From contig CANTUV010000072.1 of the NCBI GenBank assembly GCA_947685225.1, forward strand, positions 9,920,001-9,984,000: DNA of 64,000 bases, read 5' to 3'. The notes under the pieces were generated by a model that was not told the DNA's origin, made no database searches, and saw only the letters and a list, made by a program, of their open reading frames with translations. Shown here piece by piece: positions 1-10,535 of the stretch. The position numbers were made by a program, and so were the translations under genes. The stretch comes from Garcia nutans. Taxonomy: Eukaryota; Streptophyta; Magnoliopsida; Malpighiales; Euphorbiaceae. Each line of letters opens with the position of its first letter. Position 1 is the first letter of the stretch.

Positions 1-300
1 ATTTAAGAATTTTATAATATTAAGACCTGCAAAGGAGGCCGGTTCCAATGAACTGGGTGTTGTGGGGGTGCTGGGCCATTTCTCACCTTCCCCACACGTA
101 CCCAACTTTTCGAACCCATTAGGGAGTTGGGGATTCCTTAGAAATTGAGTCATCCACTCCTTTCTTTTTCCTGGCCCATCCGGGTGGCGACTCCATTTTC
201 TCCTGGCTTAGGCCCGTGTTCTCTAAGGCCCCAATCCTAAACAGTGCCGAAGTCGCAAGAACCATTCCACCAGGAGTGGGAGTGAAAATCCCCACTCACA
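1..300 (+). mobile_element. 3' end of a Tat/Ogre-like LTR, cut by window edge
   Basis: This block matches the last part of solo LTR S1 (7988-8285) and, inverted, the LTRs at about 20276, 21405, 22534 and 59412. It ends exactly in CCCCACTCACA at 300, the end seen in S1. No primer binding site follows. Instead the sequence continues with T1 body, so this is a 3' or solo LTR end. If it is solo, the upstream target duplication should read TCTAT; that lies outside the window. It carries the internal motif GTGGCGACTCCA at 184-195. Confidence 0.8.
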
Positions 301-987
301 TCTATTCAATAAACTTCCTTTTTCTTAGGAATCACTTGCCTTATTTTCTTTCTTTAACATTTCGTGGGAACAATTATGTTTTATCAAATTAAGATTATTT
401 AAAAATATTATTTTTGTTGAATATATAATTTTGTTTATTTTTGCCTTTGTAATGCTCAACCAATGACGAATCTACCTTGATATTTATAAATTAGTACATC
501 TATGCATCATGATTTGAATGACTTTACTAGGCGAGGAAATTGTTCTATAGCATCGAGCTGTGTATGCTAACTTAGAGAGGGCTCCTACATAATTACCTGT
601 GTCTAGGTCCTAGTCAATCTTAGAACATGCTTTGATAAACTTTTGAGGCAAAATTGAACTCTGTTTATTTAAGAGAGAGATGATATAGGCATTGTTTGGT
701 GAGCCAATGGCTAGTATCCACCATGTTAATATCAATCCCTAGTTTGTCCCCTTAAATCTTAATGAGATTTTAGCTTATTTTTCATTGGCTTATAAATCCC
801 GATAACCTACCCTCAGCTGTTATGACACTTATGACCAATCTAATGATCACTGAGTTGCCAAGAAGGCAAGAAGACCAAAGAAAGGGATGTTCAATTAAGA
901 CTATGAAGAAAGTTGAAGTTTACCTGAATTTAGGTACGATGACATCAAGATTACAAAAGATTCATCCTTATTAAAGCAGACTCATGC
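301..987 (+). mobile_element. T1 body, first fragment (Tat-like, non-coding)
   Basis: This stretch is an inverted, diverged copy of T2 at about 16010-16540. For example the AATGACTTTACTAGG stretch near 530 and the GAGGGCTCCTAC stretch near 578 have counterparts at 16350 and 16285. In T2 this region starts right after the gag stop, so T1 here begins just downstream of where gag would end. I see no intact frame. The fragment is broken at 987/988 by a chromovirus LTR piece and resumes at 4442. Confidence 0.7.
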
Positions 988-1322
988 TGTAACACCCCTT
1001 CCCAGCCTACATGTGTAAGCCGAGTAGAGGCGCCACACTATCCTAATGTTGTTACCAATTTTACTTAATTCGAATTTTAGTTCCGGTTTTACAGAAATTT
1101 TGCCAGAGGTTCGCCTAGAAATTGGATCCCAAGTGTCGACAAAACTGATTTTTTTCTGATTTTTGAAAACATTTTTACACAAACCAATGCAATCAGTTTC
1201 AATACACTCCCAATGAATCCACCTTATACCCTTAACTACAAACCTGCAAGAAGAGTTCACACTTCTAATACAAAATAAGTAGAGATTTATTATTATCACA
1301 TACTACTAACGTACAGTATAAC
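988..1322 (-). mobile_element. Chromovirus LTR fragment (M3 family), LTR 3' end
   Basis: It starts TGTAACACCCC, the complement of an LTR end, and is colinear with the first 350 bases of the M3 LTR (46801-47150). Shared stretches include CCCAGCCTACATGTGTAAGCC and the segment ending near AGTATAAC. The rest of this LTR is missing, because a second LTR begins at 1323. A 105-codon minus-strand frame across it is a chance reading through the LTR. Confidence 0.75.
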
Positions 1323-1703
1323 TGTAACACCCCCATACTCTATATAAGTACTATACATATACCGGGTATACATACAGTACGTATATAAAGTATAAGAATG
1401 TCACTTTTTGTTACAGTTTAAAAACCTATATCTGAGTTAAAATAATATTACATTAATTTAAATATAGAACATTTACAAAATCATTATACTTTCAATAATC
1501 TTACATATATATGATAATCTTGTCTTTACCAAAATTTCTTTTATACTTATGAATACATTCTTGTCAGAAAATTCAACATAACGAAATTATACATATATGC
1601 ATCACCTTCTAGTTGGTCTCGAAATACTCTTACCCTTCTCGTGGCATAACAGTTTGACTTCCAGATCAACCACCTACTCACCTGCGCGATTTATACAACC
1701 GCG

Positions 1704-1721
1704 CTAAGCCCGAAAGCTTAG
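1704..1721 (-). promoter_or_regulatory. Conserved LTR hairpin (copy in LTR B1)
   Basis: A 6-bp perfect stem CTAAGC/GCTTAG closes a six-base loop. The same hairpin occurs in four other chromovirus LTRs here (33478, 47308, 55186, 62835), near the LTR 3' side. It may relate to RNA processing or packaging; that role is inferred. Confidence 0.5.
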
Positions 1722-2269
1722 TAGTACAAATAAATATTATAAACATACGTAACAGACAATCATACTTATATGTTAACTTCATATATTATTATTTTCTTAT
1801 CATATTTTCCCATTTCAATTACACCTTATATATATTTCTACTAATCTCATAATTATATACATATGCACGTATTTCATTAATACAACCCACAATTCCATGA
1901 CTTATTAAAAAATTCATAAAATAATACTCACAATGTCCACAACCACATCCATATTATACATCATATTGTATTTTCATGTAGTACCTTCAGATCTCATCAT
2001 TCAACATAATTTTTCAATCCACATTCACCTTCAATAATTTACTTATACATTGTAATCATCTCATTTCATAATTATCATCATATATCTCATAACATTACAT
2101 CTTATTCCATAATTCACATTTAAACAAAAATAATCATTGGTCTCATTATTCATTCATTTCACATTTCATGAATCACATTTAAACAAAGACAAGCATGGGC
2201 CCAAAAGACACTAATATGCTATTCAAAGTTCAGAGTTACTGTTTTGGTCTATAATCATAATCATCAATA

Positions 2270-2460
2270 CATTTATCCCTGGATATTCAACTAGATTTGA
2301 GTTTACGACCCAGTCATTTCACTCAATCTAGTTTCAATAATTTGTTTTTGAGGTTTACGACCCGGTCATTTCACCCCAAAAACATCACATTTCACATTTT
2401 CCAACTGGAATCGGCTTACGACCCGGTCATTTCACCTATCCAGTGATTCATAGGCATGCC
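2270..2460. repeat. Short tandem array in LTR B1
   Basis: The phrase TTTACGACCC(A/G)GTCATTTCAC occurs three times at roughly 60-base spacing, separated by unrelated AT-rich filler. It sits where other LTRs of the group carry their own short arrays (33700, 47590, 52700, 54790, 63060). Confidence 0.65.
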
Positions 2461-3829
2461 GCCAAAAACAGATCTCTGAAAATTGAATTAACACATTAGG
2501 CACACAATCATTTCATTTATCTCTTTATCAATCTCTTTTCATTTCATTTCTCATAATTAATTAGACAACCATGCCTCAATTATATATTTCATTTGCATTA
2601 TCATAGCCAACAACCATGGCCTCATATCTCATATGATCTCAAATCACCTTAATCAATTCAAATGTATATAATCAATGGCATTAACACACATTTTACATAC
2701 TCATCACAACATTCATATTATACCAAACATAACATTATTAATATACATCAACAATGCATTACATTTCCTAATATTAATATACATCAACAATGCATTACAT
2801 TTCCTAACACATTTACAACCAAATGTGTATCAAGTCTCAAAGTCATATGCATTTATGCAATAATGTAGTTTGTACTTACCTTAAAACCAACTCACACCAA
2901 TCTATACACTTACTCTTCCAAGAATCCTCAATACTTAGATTAGGGCAATTCAACCTCTTCACAACCTAATCCAAAAGGAATATTAGCAAAATGACCATAT
3001 GAATAGTAAAATTCTGGTTTTGGACTCAACTTAATGCTTATTTTGAAAAATTGTATAAAATAATCTACTTGACAAAAAACTCTAAAATTTTTACAGAATT
3101 TAGTTTTACATCTTAAAATAATTCCTTTAAAATTTCAGATCAAACTGAACACAAAAGCTTGGTCAAATAGTTCACCCAACCAGACTGATCCAATTGCCCT
3201 GCATCCTGGCAGCAGTTCTGAACTTTGTGAATTCCATAAATTAAATTCAATCAACGTGGTTCCAAATTATTTTTCTCAAATACTAGACTCACTAAGAAAC
3301 AACATATCCAAAATTCAATTGGATATGATTTTTCTACATTTTATTAAAAATCCCGAAAATGGCTGTCTTAGTTAAGGTACCTGCTGGAACAGGTCTAATA
3401 AAAATAATCTTTCCAAAACCATAACCATTCCAAAATCGAATCAACATATTTTTCAGTCATTCTAGACTCATAGAGGCACAACATATCAAAAATTCACTTC
3501 AAGAAAATTTTTCTATATTTAATTAAAAATCATACAAGCCACAGCCTTTACTAATTGTAAAACAGAAAAATTTCACTAAACACAACTCTTACTCTTCCAT
3601 CACCAACACCAACCTAACTTCTTATCTTTAGTTCCATTTCAACACTTTTACACACACCATACACAAACACACTCCAACCATCAACAACACTCCATCAAAC
3701 TCAAACAAAATTCCAAATAGAACAAGAGAAATCAAAAGAAAACTTACTTGAATATTATGCCAAATCTTCAACATCCATCTTTAATTCTCTCAAAATCCCT
3801 ATGAATTTGATGTGTATATAAGTAAAATC

Positions 3830-3832
<3 letters not shown>

Positions 3833-3867
<35 letters not shown>

Positions 3868-3888
3868 TAAGAAGAAGAAGAAGAAGAA
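3833..3888. repeat. Microsatellites (CT)n and (GAA)n
   Basis: About 16 CT units at 3833-3864 are followed by a GAA run at 3870-3888. A TTA run lies nearby at 4023-4048. Confidence 0.9.
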
Positions 3889-4441
3889 AAATATCTTTTT
3901 CCCTTCTTCTTTTCATGTTTATCATATATATATAATAATAATAATTATAATAAAATAAATTATTTCTAAAAACCTCCACCACACACTTTTCTCCCTTTGA
4001 CTTTTCTTTCTTCTTTTTCTTTTATTTTTATTATTATTATTATTATTAATTAATTATATAAACTTACTTTTCCTACACCACTTTATACATTATGTATATG
4101 TAATATACATGTTGGTATATGTATATCTCTTTTATATTTCCTTTATATTTTCCATATTTTTCAAATACCACATAAATATATATCATCCTTCATATACACC
4201 TATTTCTTATAATATTTTCCTTACATATTTTACCAACATATCTTCTCACAACTACCATTCCAATGTACACCAAAATCGGGTATTAAATTAATTCATTTAT
4301 CTTCTTTTGACTTTCATTAGTTTAACTTATATATGTTATATATACCTTCACTTCTCTTCTCCTTCCATTAAACATACTCCTTAAATCCAAATAGCACAAT
4401 AATTATTTCAAAACTTTTAGGGTGTACCTTGGGATATTACA

Positions 4442-6069
4442 CATTTTACTCCATAGTTAGAAGAATAGGACAATATGAACAATAAGACTCTCTTAGAGCT
4501 AAAAAAAAGAATGAAAGGAAAAAGAAGAAGAAAGAAAGAGAAAGAAGAGAAAAAGAAGAATAAAATAACAAAAGTTTGAAAGAGTTGTGCAGAAAGCCAA
4601 CAAAGTTCTTTCTACCTGAAATAATAGAAGACTTTAACTGAGCCGACAAGAAGTTTGACTTTAATTGGTCCAACCCAACCAAAGATTTAGCCAAAATCAG
4701 AAAAATAGGAGAAAGACCATCTTTTTCGTGATACCTGTCATAGCTCCAAGATAGTAATCTTGAGAATCCTGTACTTGATAATCCTATAGAGAAAAAAGGA
4801 CAAGATAATGAAATACCAAAAGAAAGAAAAGAAATAGAAAAAGAAAATGAAAAGAAAGGAAAAAGAAGAAAAGTAAAAGAGTGAGGGGTCTCTAACTTTT
4901 TACAAAGGCAAAGACTATCCTAATCAAGATCCAGATTCATGTCAAGAACATAGGAGAATGTTCAAAGCTCTTTATAGTGTAAAGATGTGTCATTTGTGCC
5001 ATTATAGTTTCAATTTACAAATGGCCTTCATCTAACCTATGTCCATTATAAACCCTATTTCAAGCCTATTAAAGACATGCTAATCTCTATTGGTTGGTGG
5101 AGTCGATTAGTAGAGATTGTTTTAATAAACATGCATATGAGATAGACAATATTTAAACTCAATGAAACCTTTGGCCAAGTAATGTGTATGTGCCTATCTG
5201 AAGTGCAATAGTTCTTGTTTAAATGGAAATAATTCCCAAGTTTAGTACGGTAACTAGGCTTATGATGCTATAGATGCATTAATTTAGAAAAGTCGAGTCC
5301 TGAGATATGTTGACGCTGATTTGGCAAAGCCAACATTTGATTTAAAAATTCAAAATTCAAAAAAAAAGAGAAAAAAATATTTTTGCCACATAGGCTTTCA
5401 AGCATACGGAAGTACATTGTAGGGTTGAACTTTAAAGGACACACTAGGCAAGAGTGAGCTGATGAAAGAATCATTCATAAGGTTATGTGTTGAATCATTG
5501 TTAGAAAATGGATGTCTCCAGTATCTCTGACCATCCTACTCGGGCCCCTACTACTCTTTCTTTTCTATGTCTTAGGGATGAAGCTGTGGATGTTACATGC
5601 CCTGATGATCTAATGCAAGACTTGCATGAGTATCTTGAGGGTACTAATGGGAGTGCTTTGGCCTAACATTAAAACCTGTGAGTCAGTATAATCATTGTAA
5701 GTATCATTCATGCATATCATGCATACACACATACAGGAGCATATCACACTGTGCTTTTGTTGTCTATTCCTTAAGCAGCCAATACTCTTGAACTAAGTGA
5801 TGAGAATCAAACATGGATTGAAGGGGGGATAAAAGGCCCATTCCAAATCATAGACGAGATGCATGCTTTGAAGCCTAAACATTGGGCATAAAATTATTGG
5901 TTTGAGCCTACATAGGGGCCAAAGCTTCACCTTTCAATTTTTTATTTTATGCATGCACAAAACATTTTCAAACTCTCTTTCAATGTTCTGCCATGCAGGA
6001 GACAAGAGAGGATATGAGGTCTAAAGGGCTAAAAAATACCTGAACTTTTTGCAAATTAGAAGCCATTAA
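4442..6069 (+). mobile_element. T1 body, second fragment (Tat-like)
   Basis: This is an inverted, diverged copy of T2 at about 14500-15890; the block around 5170-5240 matches 15060-15150. It is mostly non-coding, with polypurine-rich stretches at 4500-4570 and 4800-4880. A small frame at 5508-5666 resembles one in T2 and is listed separately. It is interrupted by solo LTR S1 inserted at the AGAAT that ends at 6074. Confidence 0.7.
5508..5666 (+). pseudogene. Short coding remnant in T1 (52 codons), unassigned
   Basis: An open frame runs from ATG at 5508 to TAA at 5666. Its C-terminal part reads DLMQDLHEYLEGTN. The T2 counterpart (minus, 14641-14850) reads LMQDLNKHIEGTN, so the frame is conserved between two diverged copies. 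Just upstream (about 5455-5500) another frame reads ELMKESFIRLC, matched by LMKESLARSC in T2, which suggests a frame shift within one older coding region. Its position after gag makes a remnant of the gag-pol junction or early pol plausible. I cannot assign a domain. Confidence 0.35.
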
Positions 6070-6074
6070 AGAAT

Positions 6075-8285
6075 TGTAGACCCTTAATTTTTTACCCAAT
6101 CTAGTCCGATATTTTTTATATAGTCCAAAATAATTTTTGTGGTATTTTAATTAAATAATATTTATTTTAGTATTTATTATTTTTAATTTTTATTAAAAAT
6201 AAAATAGTAAAGTTAAATAAATAAAAATAAATAAATAATAAAATAAAAATCGACGACGAAAAAATCGGCGACGAAAAAATTCGTCGCCGAAGGTGAATCG
6301 GCCATAGGCCATTTCGCCGCAGGAATTTCCTGCGGTGAATTGGCGCCCTCTCGCAATTTTTCCTCGCAGCTCTCGCAATTCTAGCCTGCAATAAGTTTTT
6401 TGCCAGCGCAATTTTCCAATGCAGTTTTTTCCAAAATCAAATTCTATTTAGTTTTGGTTTCTTTTCCTAATAGGTTTTAATTTCCTTAAACAATTAGAAG
6501 TAGGTTTATTATTTGTCCTATAAATACCATATTAAAACATAGAATTAAGGGACATTGATCGGGAGGAAAAAATTATTTGATTGGATTGGAGACTCAACCA
6601 TTCAATCGACCAAAAGAAAAGCCCTAGCAAGCAAGAAACAAGAAGCAATCAACCCATCACTGCCTTTGTCTTTGTTCATCCAGAAGCAAATTATGGAGGA
6701 ACCAACGAGCAGAGGTTTGATTATAAATCTTTGATTTGATGTTATTTACAATATTTCTATCATTTGTTTGGGACATTAAGTCAATAACCTAAATTATTAA
6801 ACTTAGTAATATGTTTTACATTAAATCATACATTCATCCAGTAGCCTTAGTTAGTGATCCAAAACTTCAAAAGCCCTAAATTACTCTTCTACTTCCAAAA
6901 ACCTTAAAAACCCTAAATTGTTTCTTCTGTTTCTAAAAACTTTAAAACCCTAAATTGCTTTCCTTGAACTATTTTCATCTAAACCCTAATTTTTTGTCCA
7001 AAGTTTCCAAATGTCTTCTTAAATTTCCAAATCCTAATCTTCTTTACATTTTCTAAAAATCATAATTATTTTATAAAACTCTAAACTGTTTTCTTAAATC
7101 CTAAAATCAAATATGTTTTCCAAAATATCAAAAACCTTAATTTTCTCAAAACCCAATACAGTAAACCCTAGTTTTCCTAAACCCTAAATTCTTAATGCAT
7201 CAAAACTTTATGACAAGTTCATCAACAACCTAAACCCTAATTCTTAAAACCTCAAAATTTTGTGACAAATAAATCTAAACCCTAAAGTCATAATCCAGTA
7301 AACCTAAAATCACAATCCAGTAAACATGAATTATAAACCTAATGTCTTAAGATTCCAAAACCATAATTTCATGATGTTAGCCCTAAACCCTAATTTGATT
7401 AACCAAAAACCTTACTACTTCCTAAATTTATAAAACCCTAATCCATTCCCATTTTCTAAAATATTCACAGTAGCCTAAATAACAATGATAATAATTTCAA
7501 AATCCCAAAAACCTAAATGTTAATTAAAGAATCCTAAATTGAGACATAAAACTAAATTTATATATTTACTTGCTTTATTTAATTTTAGATTTGATTATGT
7601 AGTTTATTATATGTTTTGATGGTTGATTTATTTAATTTCAATGCTTGATATATTTAATTTATCATGGATGGATATTTTCTTTATTATTATGATTATTATT
7701 TGTTTGTTTTAGTATTCAAATTGTAAGAGCTATGTTTCCATTATTGGGTACCTCATTAGTTAAATTTTATGTAATTTAAATTGCTTTTATATTTTGGATC
7801 AATGTAAAGGACATGTTTTCATCTTTCGGTGGGTGTCTTATTTAGTTTAGACATGGACGATGTAAGGACATATTTTCATCCTCGGATGGGTGTCCATTTA
7901 TTTGCTTTGTTTGGACATTGCTTTGATTTTAATATAATGATGCTTTATTTTAATTGTTGCATGTAGTATGGATAATATTGTTATATTTAAGAATTTTATA
8001 ATATTAAGACCTTCAAAGGAGGCCGGTTCCAATAAACCGAGCGTTGTGGGGGTGTTGGGCCATTTCTTACCTTCTCCACACGTACCCAACTTTCTGAACC
8101 CATTAGGGGGTTGGGGATTTCTTAGGAATTGAGTCATCCACCCCTTTCTTTTTTTCGGCCCGTCCGGGTGGCAACTCCATTTATCTCTGGGCTTAGGTTC
8201 GTGTTCTCTAAGGCCCCGAGCCTAAATAGTGCCGAAGTCGCAAGAACCATTCCACCGGGAGTGGGGGAAAAAATCCCCACTCACA
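6075..8285 (+). mobile_element. S1: solo Tat/Ogre-like LTR, 2211 bp, with target duplication
   Basis: It starts TGTAGACCC at 6075 and ends CCCCACTCACA at 8285. It is flanked by perfect 5-bp repeats AGAAT at 6070-6074 and 8286-8290. No internal element sequence is attached, so it is a solo LTR left by LTR-LTR recombination inside T1. Read across the insertion, T1 is continuous. It contains an interspersed CCCTAAA-type array (6870-7445) and the primer-site look-alike GTGGCAACTCCA at 8168-8179. Small frames inside it are not genes. Confidence 0.92.
6870..7445 (+). repeat. Interspersed telomere-like CCCTAA(A) motifs in S1
   Basis: About ten CCCTAA or CCCTAAA motifs occur in 570 bases, in the contexts AAACCCTAA and AAACCCTAAATT. 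The filler differs between them, so this is not a pure tandem array. The motif equals the plant telomere repeat. The same LTR region in T3 (about 60120-60200) holds the complement TTAGGGTTT three or more times. Confidence 0.75.
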
Positions 8286-8986
8286 AGAATCAAAAGCAGA
8301 ATCCAATAAAGAATGGATTAAATGAATGAAGACATAGAAGACAAAAGGTTAGTCAAGCCAAAAGAGCCAAAGTCAATCCATTGAAGAATGGAACAAGTGG
8401 CTAGAAGAAAGCCCACACACTCAACTGTCAGAATGTCAATCACCTAGAAGAGCTGAAGTCAATGCAAGATGAAGGTCCATCCTAAAGAAGAATCCATTAA
8501 AGAATGGAGCAAGTGGCTAAAAGAAAGCTAGAACACTCAATTGATAGAAGGTCATTCAGCTAGAAGAGTTGAAATTGATTGGCTAGAATAAAGTAAAAAT
8601 TCTCAACTAACAAAGGTCAGTCAAGCTAGAAGAGCTGAAGTTGATGGCTAGAAAAAAGCCAAAACTCCCAACTGACAGAAGGTCAGTCAGCTAGAAGAGC
8701 TGAAATTGATTGGCTAGAAGAAAGCCAAAACCCTGAACTGATAAAAGGTCAGTTGAACCAATTCACGAGACTAGAACTCAATCCGGGTACAGAACTCAAA
8801 TCCAGTCTCAGGTCTAGAACCCAAAATCTAGTCTTGGGTCCAAAACCTAAAATCCAATGTTGGGTCCATAATCCAAAAATTCAGTCTTGGGTCTAGAACT
8901 CATACTCATCTAAGATCAGCTCAAAGTTGTATTGACTTTGACTCTCTTTTATTGAAGTCTCAGATCGTTCAAACAGGGGAGAAGAC
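8286..8986 (+). mobile_element. T1 3' untranslated region with two tandem arrays
   Basis: From about 8320 to 8760, units of about 65-75 bases repeat around GCTAGAAGAGCTGAA and GGCTAGAAGAAAGCC, at least five times with drift. From 8770 to 8910, a 30-40 base phrase around CTTGGGTC(T/C)AGAAC repeats about five times. The region ends in a purine tract and an LTR start. No coding sequence is seen. Confidence 0.7.
8974..8986 (+). promoter_or_regulatory. Polypurine tract of T1
   Basis: CAGGGGAGAAGAC abuts the LTR start TGTAAACCC at 8987. This is the place where plus-strand DNA synthesis is primed in LTR retrotransposons. Confidence 0.75.
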
Positions 8987-9320
8987 TGTAAACCCTTAAT
9001 TTTGATACCGGTTCAAATATGGTTTTCATTTAAAGGTTGGATCAAGTTTGAGTCCAATAACAAGTCCCAAACTAAATCAAGTCTAATTATTTAATATTTG
9101 GATTGGTTCGGTTCAGTTTAAATCAAGCTAATGTGGTTAAAATATGATTTGGTCCAAGCCAATTTGATATGGTATCAAATTGGCCTTCATCAACTCGATA
9201 TGGGGAGGCACCATGCTTTGGTTTAAACTAAAAATAGTCCAATTATAGTAAAATTCAAGGAAGCTTCGGACAAGCAGGGACAATTTGAGTGGGTGGAGGA
9301 TAGCCAGTTTGCCTTAATTG
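8987..9320 (+). mobile_element. T1 3' LTR, first 330 bases only
   Basis: The start TGTAAACCCTTAATTTTG matches the S1 start (TGTAGACCCTTAATTTTT). It then carries family-typical phrases such as CAATTTGATATGG, as in the T2 and T3 LTRs. It loses identity near 9230-9320. The last 90 bases could be another fragment that I cannot place. The remainder of the LTR is missing at the junction with M1. Confidence 0.65.
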
Positions 9321-10518
9321 ATGTTTATAATACAATATATATAAACATTTTTAATACAATATATATAAATACTTAGCTATGCAAGCCATTTCCTACACCC
9401 ATATAGTGCAAAATACGACAATAAATGTCAACAAACCAACCTTATGGTCATGGCATCCAATAGCCATGCCCGTGGGATGTGAAATGAAGCTATAAAACAC
9501 CTTTGAGTACCCCCCACGATTGTGGAATTCAAGGGCCATGCCCATGGCATTCATTTTGCTTTTGTTTCCTCACCATTTTCACACGAAACAGCTCTACCTC
9601 AAAGCCCACGACCGTGGCACTGCATGGCCACTACCATGGCTACCCAGAATCACTCTTTCACCCCATTTTCATCAACATAACACACACATATGAACTTAAG
9701 ATGATATAAACCAAAGACAAGAGCATTATCTAAGTATATACTTACCTTTTTGAAGCTCAAATTGGAGAAACAACTCCTTTGCACAATAATTTTCCCAATC
9801 TTTCACTTCCTTCCATTGGTTCCTTCACTCAATTCTATCAACCCTAAATCAATTTATAATTTCAAAGATGATATTAATAACTCATATAAGCATCTATAAA
9901 CCCCTTTTAACTTTCTTTAATTTAGGATTAGCTAAATCCCCTTACAAATTCCTAATATTCAATTACTAGCTCTAACTATAGCCAACATCATTCCAAATCA
10001 TTATTAAGTCTAGAATTACCATTACTACATAAACATTATATCTTAACTTTCTATAAGTTTCATTAAATCCCAATTCTCATATCAATGCTACTAAAAAGAA
10101 TCATCAAAAGTTAAGAAACTTACTTGTTACTTGAATTAAAACTCGAGCTTCCTTCAATCCTTGTGTAAAACTAACTAAATTTTCTTGTTAATTTGAAAGA
10201 TGGAAATCTCTCTCTCTTAATCTCTATGAAAATTGGCCAAGAAAAGAAGAAAGGAGAAGGAAGGAGAAGAAATGAAAATTCTGGAAATTTTTTTTGCCTT
10301 TTCGATACTTTTCCACTAACTAAATATATATTATTTAATTAAGATTTTATTTAAAATAATATTATTTTATATTTTAACATTTTACTTTTTACTCTTTCAC
10401 CATCTCACCATTTATATATGATATATATGTTATTTATATTTCCATCTCTTCTATCAAAACCATCATCATTCTCTCACGACCAATGTATAATAGATTCAAT
10501 AAAAATCAGGGCATTATA
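9321..10518 (-). mobile_element. M1 3' LTR, left-truncated
   Basis: On the minus strand the LTR starts TATAATGCCCTGATTTTT at 10518, with TA where the second copy (13883) has TG. Bases 10085-10518 are about 95 percent identical by eye to 13441-13883. The segment includes palindromic CATGCCCGTGG-type motifs at 9440-9640. A direct repeat AATACAATATATATAAA lies near 9328 and 9352. The true LTR 3' end (TGTAACAC on the plus strand) is absent, so the left side is deleted or replaced. Confidence 0.75.
9440..9640. repeat. CATGGCC/CCACGG palindromic cluster in M1 LTR
   Basis: GCCATGCCCGTGG, CCCACGATTGTGG, GGCCATGCCCATGGC and CCCACGACCGTGGC occur within 200 bases. They resemble the hairpin arrays of A1 (34080-34870), S3 and LTR B2. 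Confidence 0.55.
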
Positions 10519-10535
10519 ATTCTCTCCCCCCTTAA
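10519..10535 (-). promoter_or_regulatory. Polypurine tract of M1
   Basis: On the minus strand TTAAGGGGGGAGAGAAT lies directly before the LTR start at 10518 and after the last pol codons. Confidence 0.8.

Larger units (their letters stand above)
1323..4441 (-). mobile_element. Chromovirus LTR (family B, copy 1), 3.1 kb
   Basis: The left end TGTAACACCCCCATAC matches 62465 in this window. The right end, read on the minus strand, is TGTAATATCCC, like other LTR starts here (TGTAATGCCC). Orientation is minus because chromovirus LTRs in this window start TGTAATGCCC-like and end GTGTTACA. It holds a hairpin at 1704-1721, a short tandem array at 2270-2460 and microsatellites at 3833-3888 and 4023-4048. 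No matching target duplication flanks it: ATAAC on the left, CATTT on the right. The left flank is another LTR and the right flank is T1 body. Confidence 0.7.

Noticed and set aside
982..1299. 105-codon minus frame
   Set aside because: It runs across a chromovirus LTR fragment; the homologous M3 LTR (46882-47085) has a shorter, differently broken frame.
3833..3888. Long CT/GAA tract as a possible regulatory element
   Set aside because: Ordinary microsatellites within an LTR, no conservation seen in LTR B2 within the window.
6870..7445. Interstitial telomere or chromosome-fusion relic
   Set aside because: The CCCTAA words are scattered, not tandem, and lie within a well-bounded solo LTR; they belong to the LTR.
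9230..9320. Possible RNase H fragment (frame containing QGQFEWVEDSQFALID)
   Set aside because: Resemblance to the RT-RNase H joint is short and has no supporting neighbours; it is left as unplaced sequence at the T1/M1 join.
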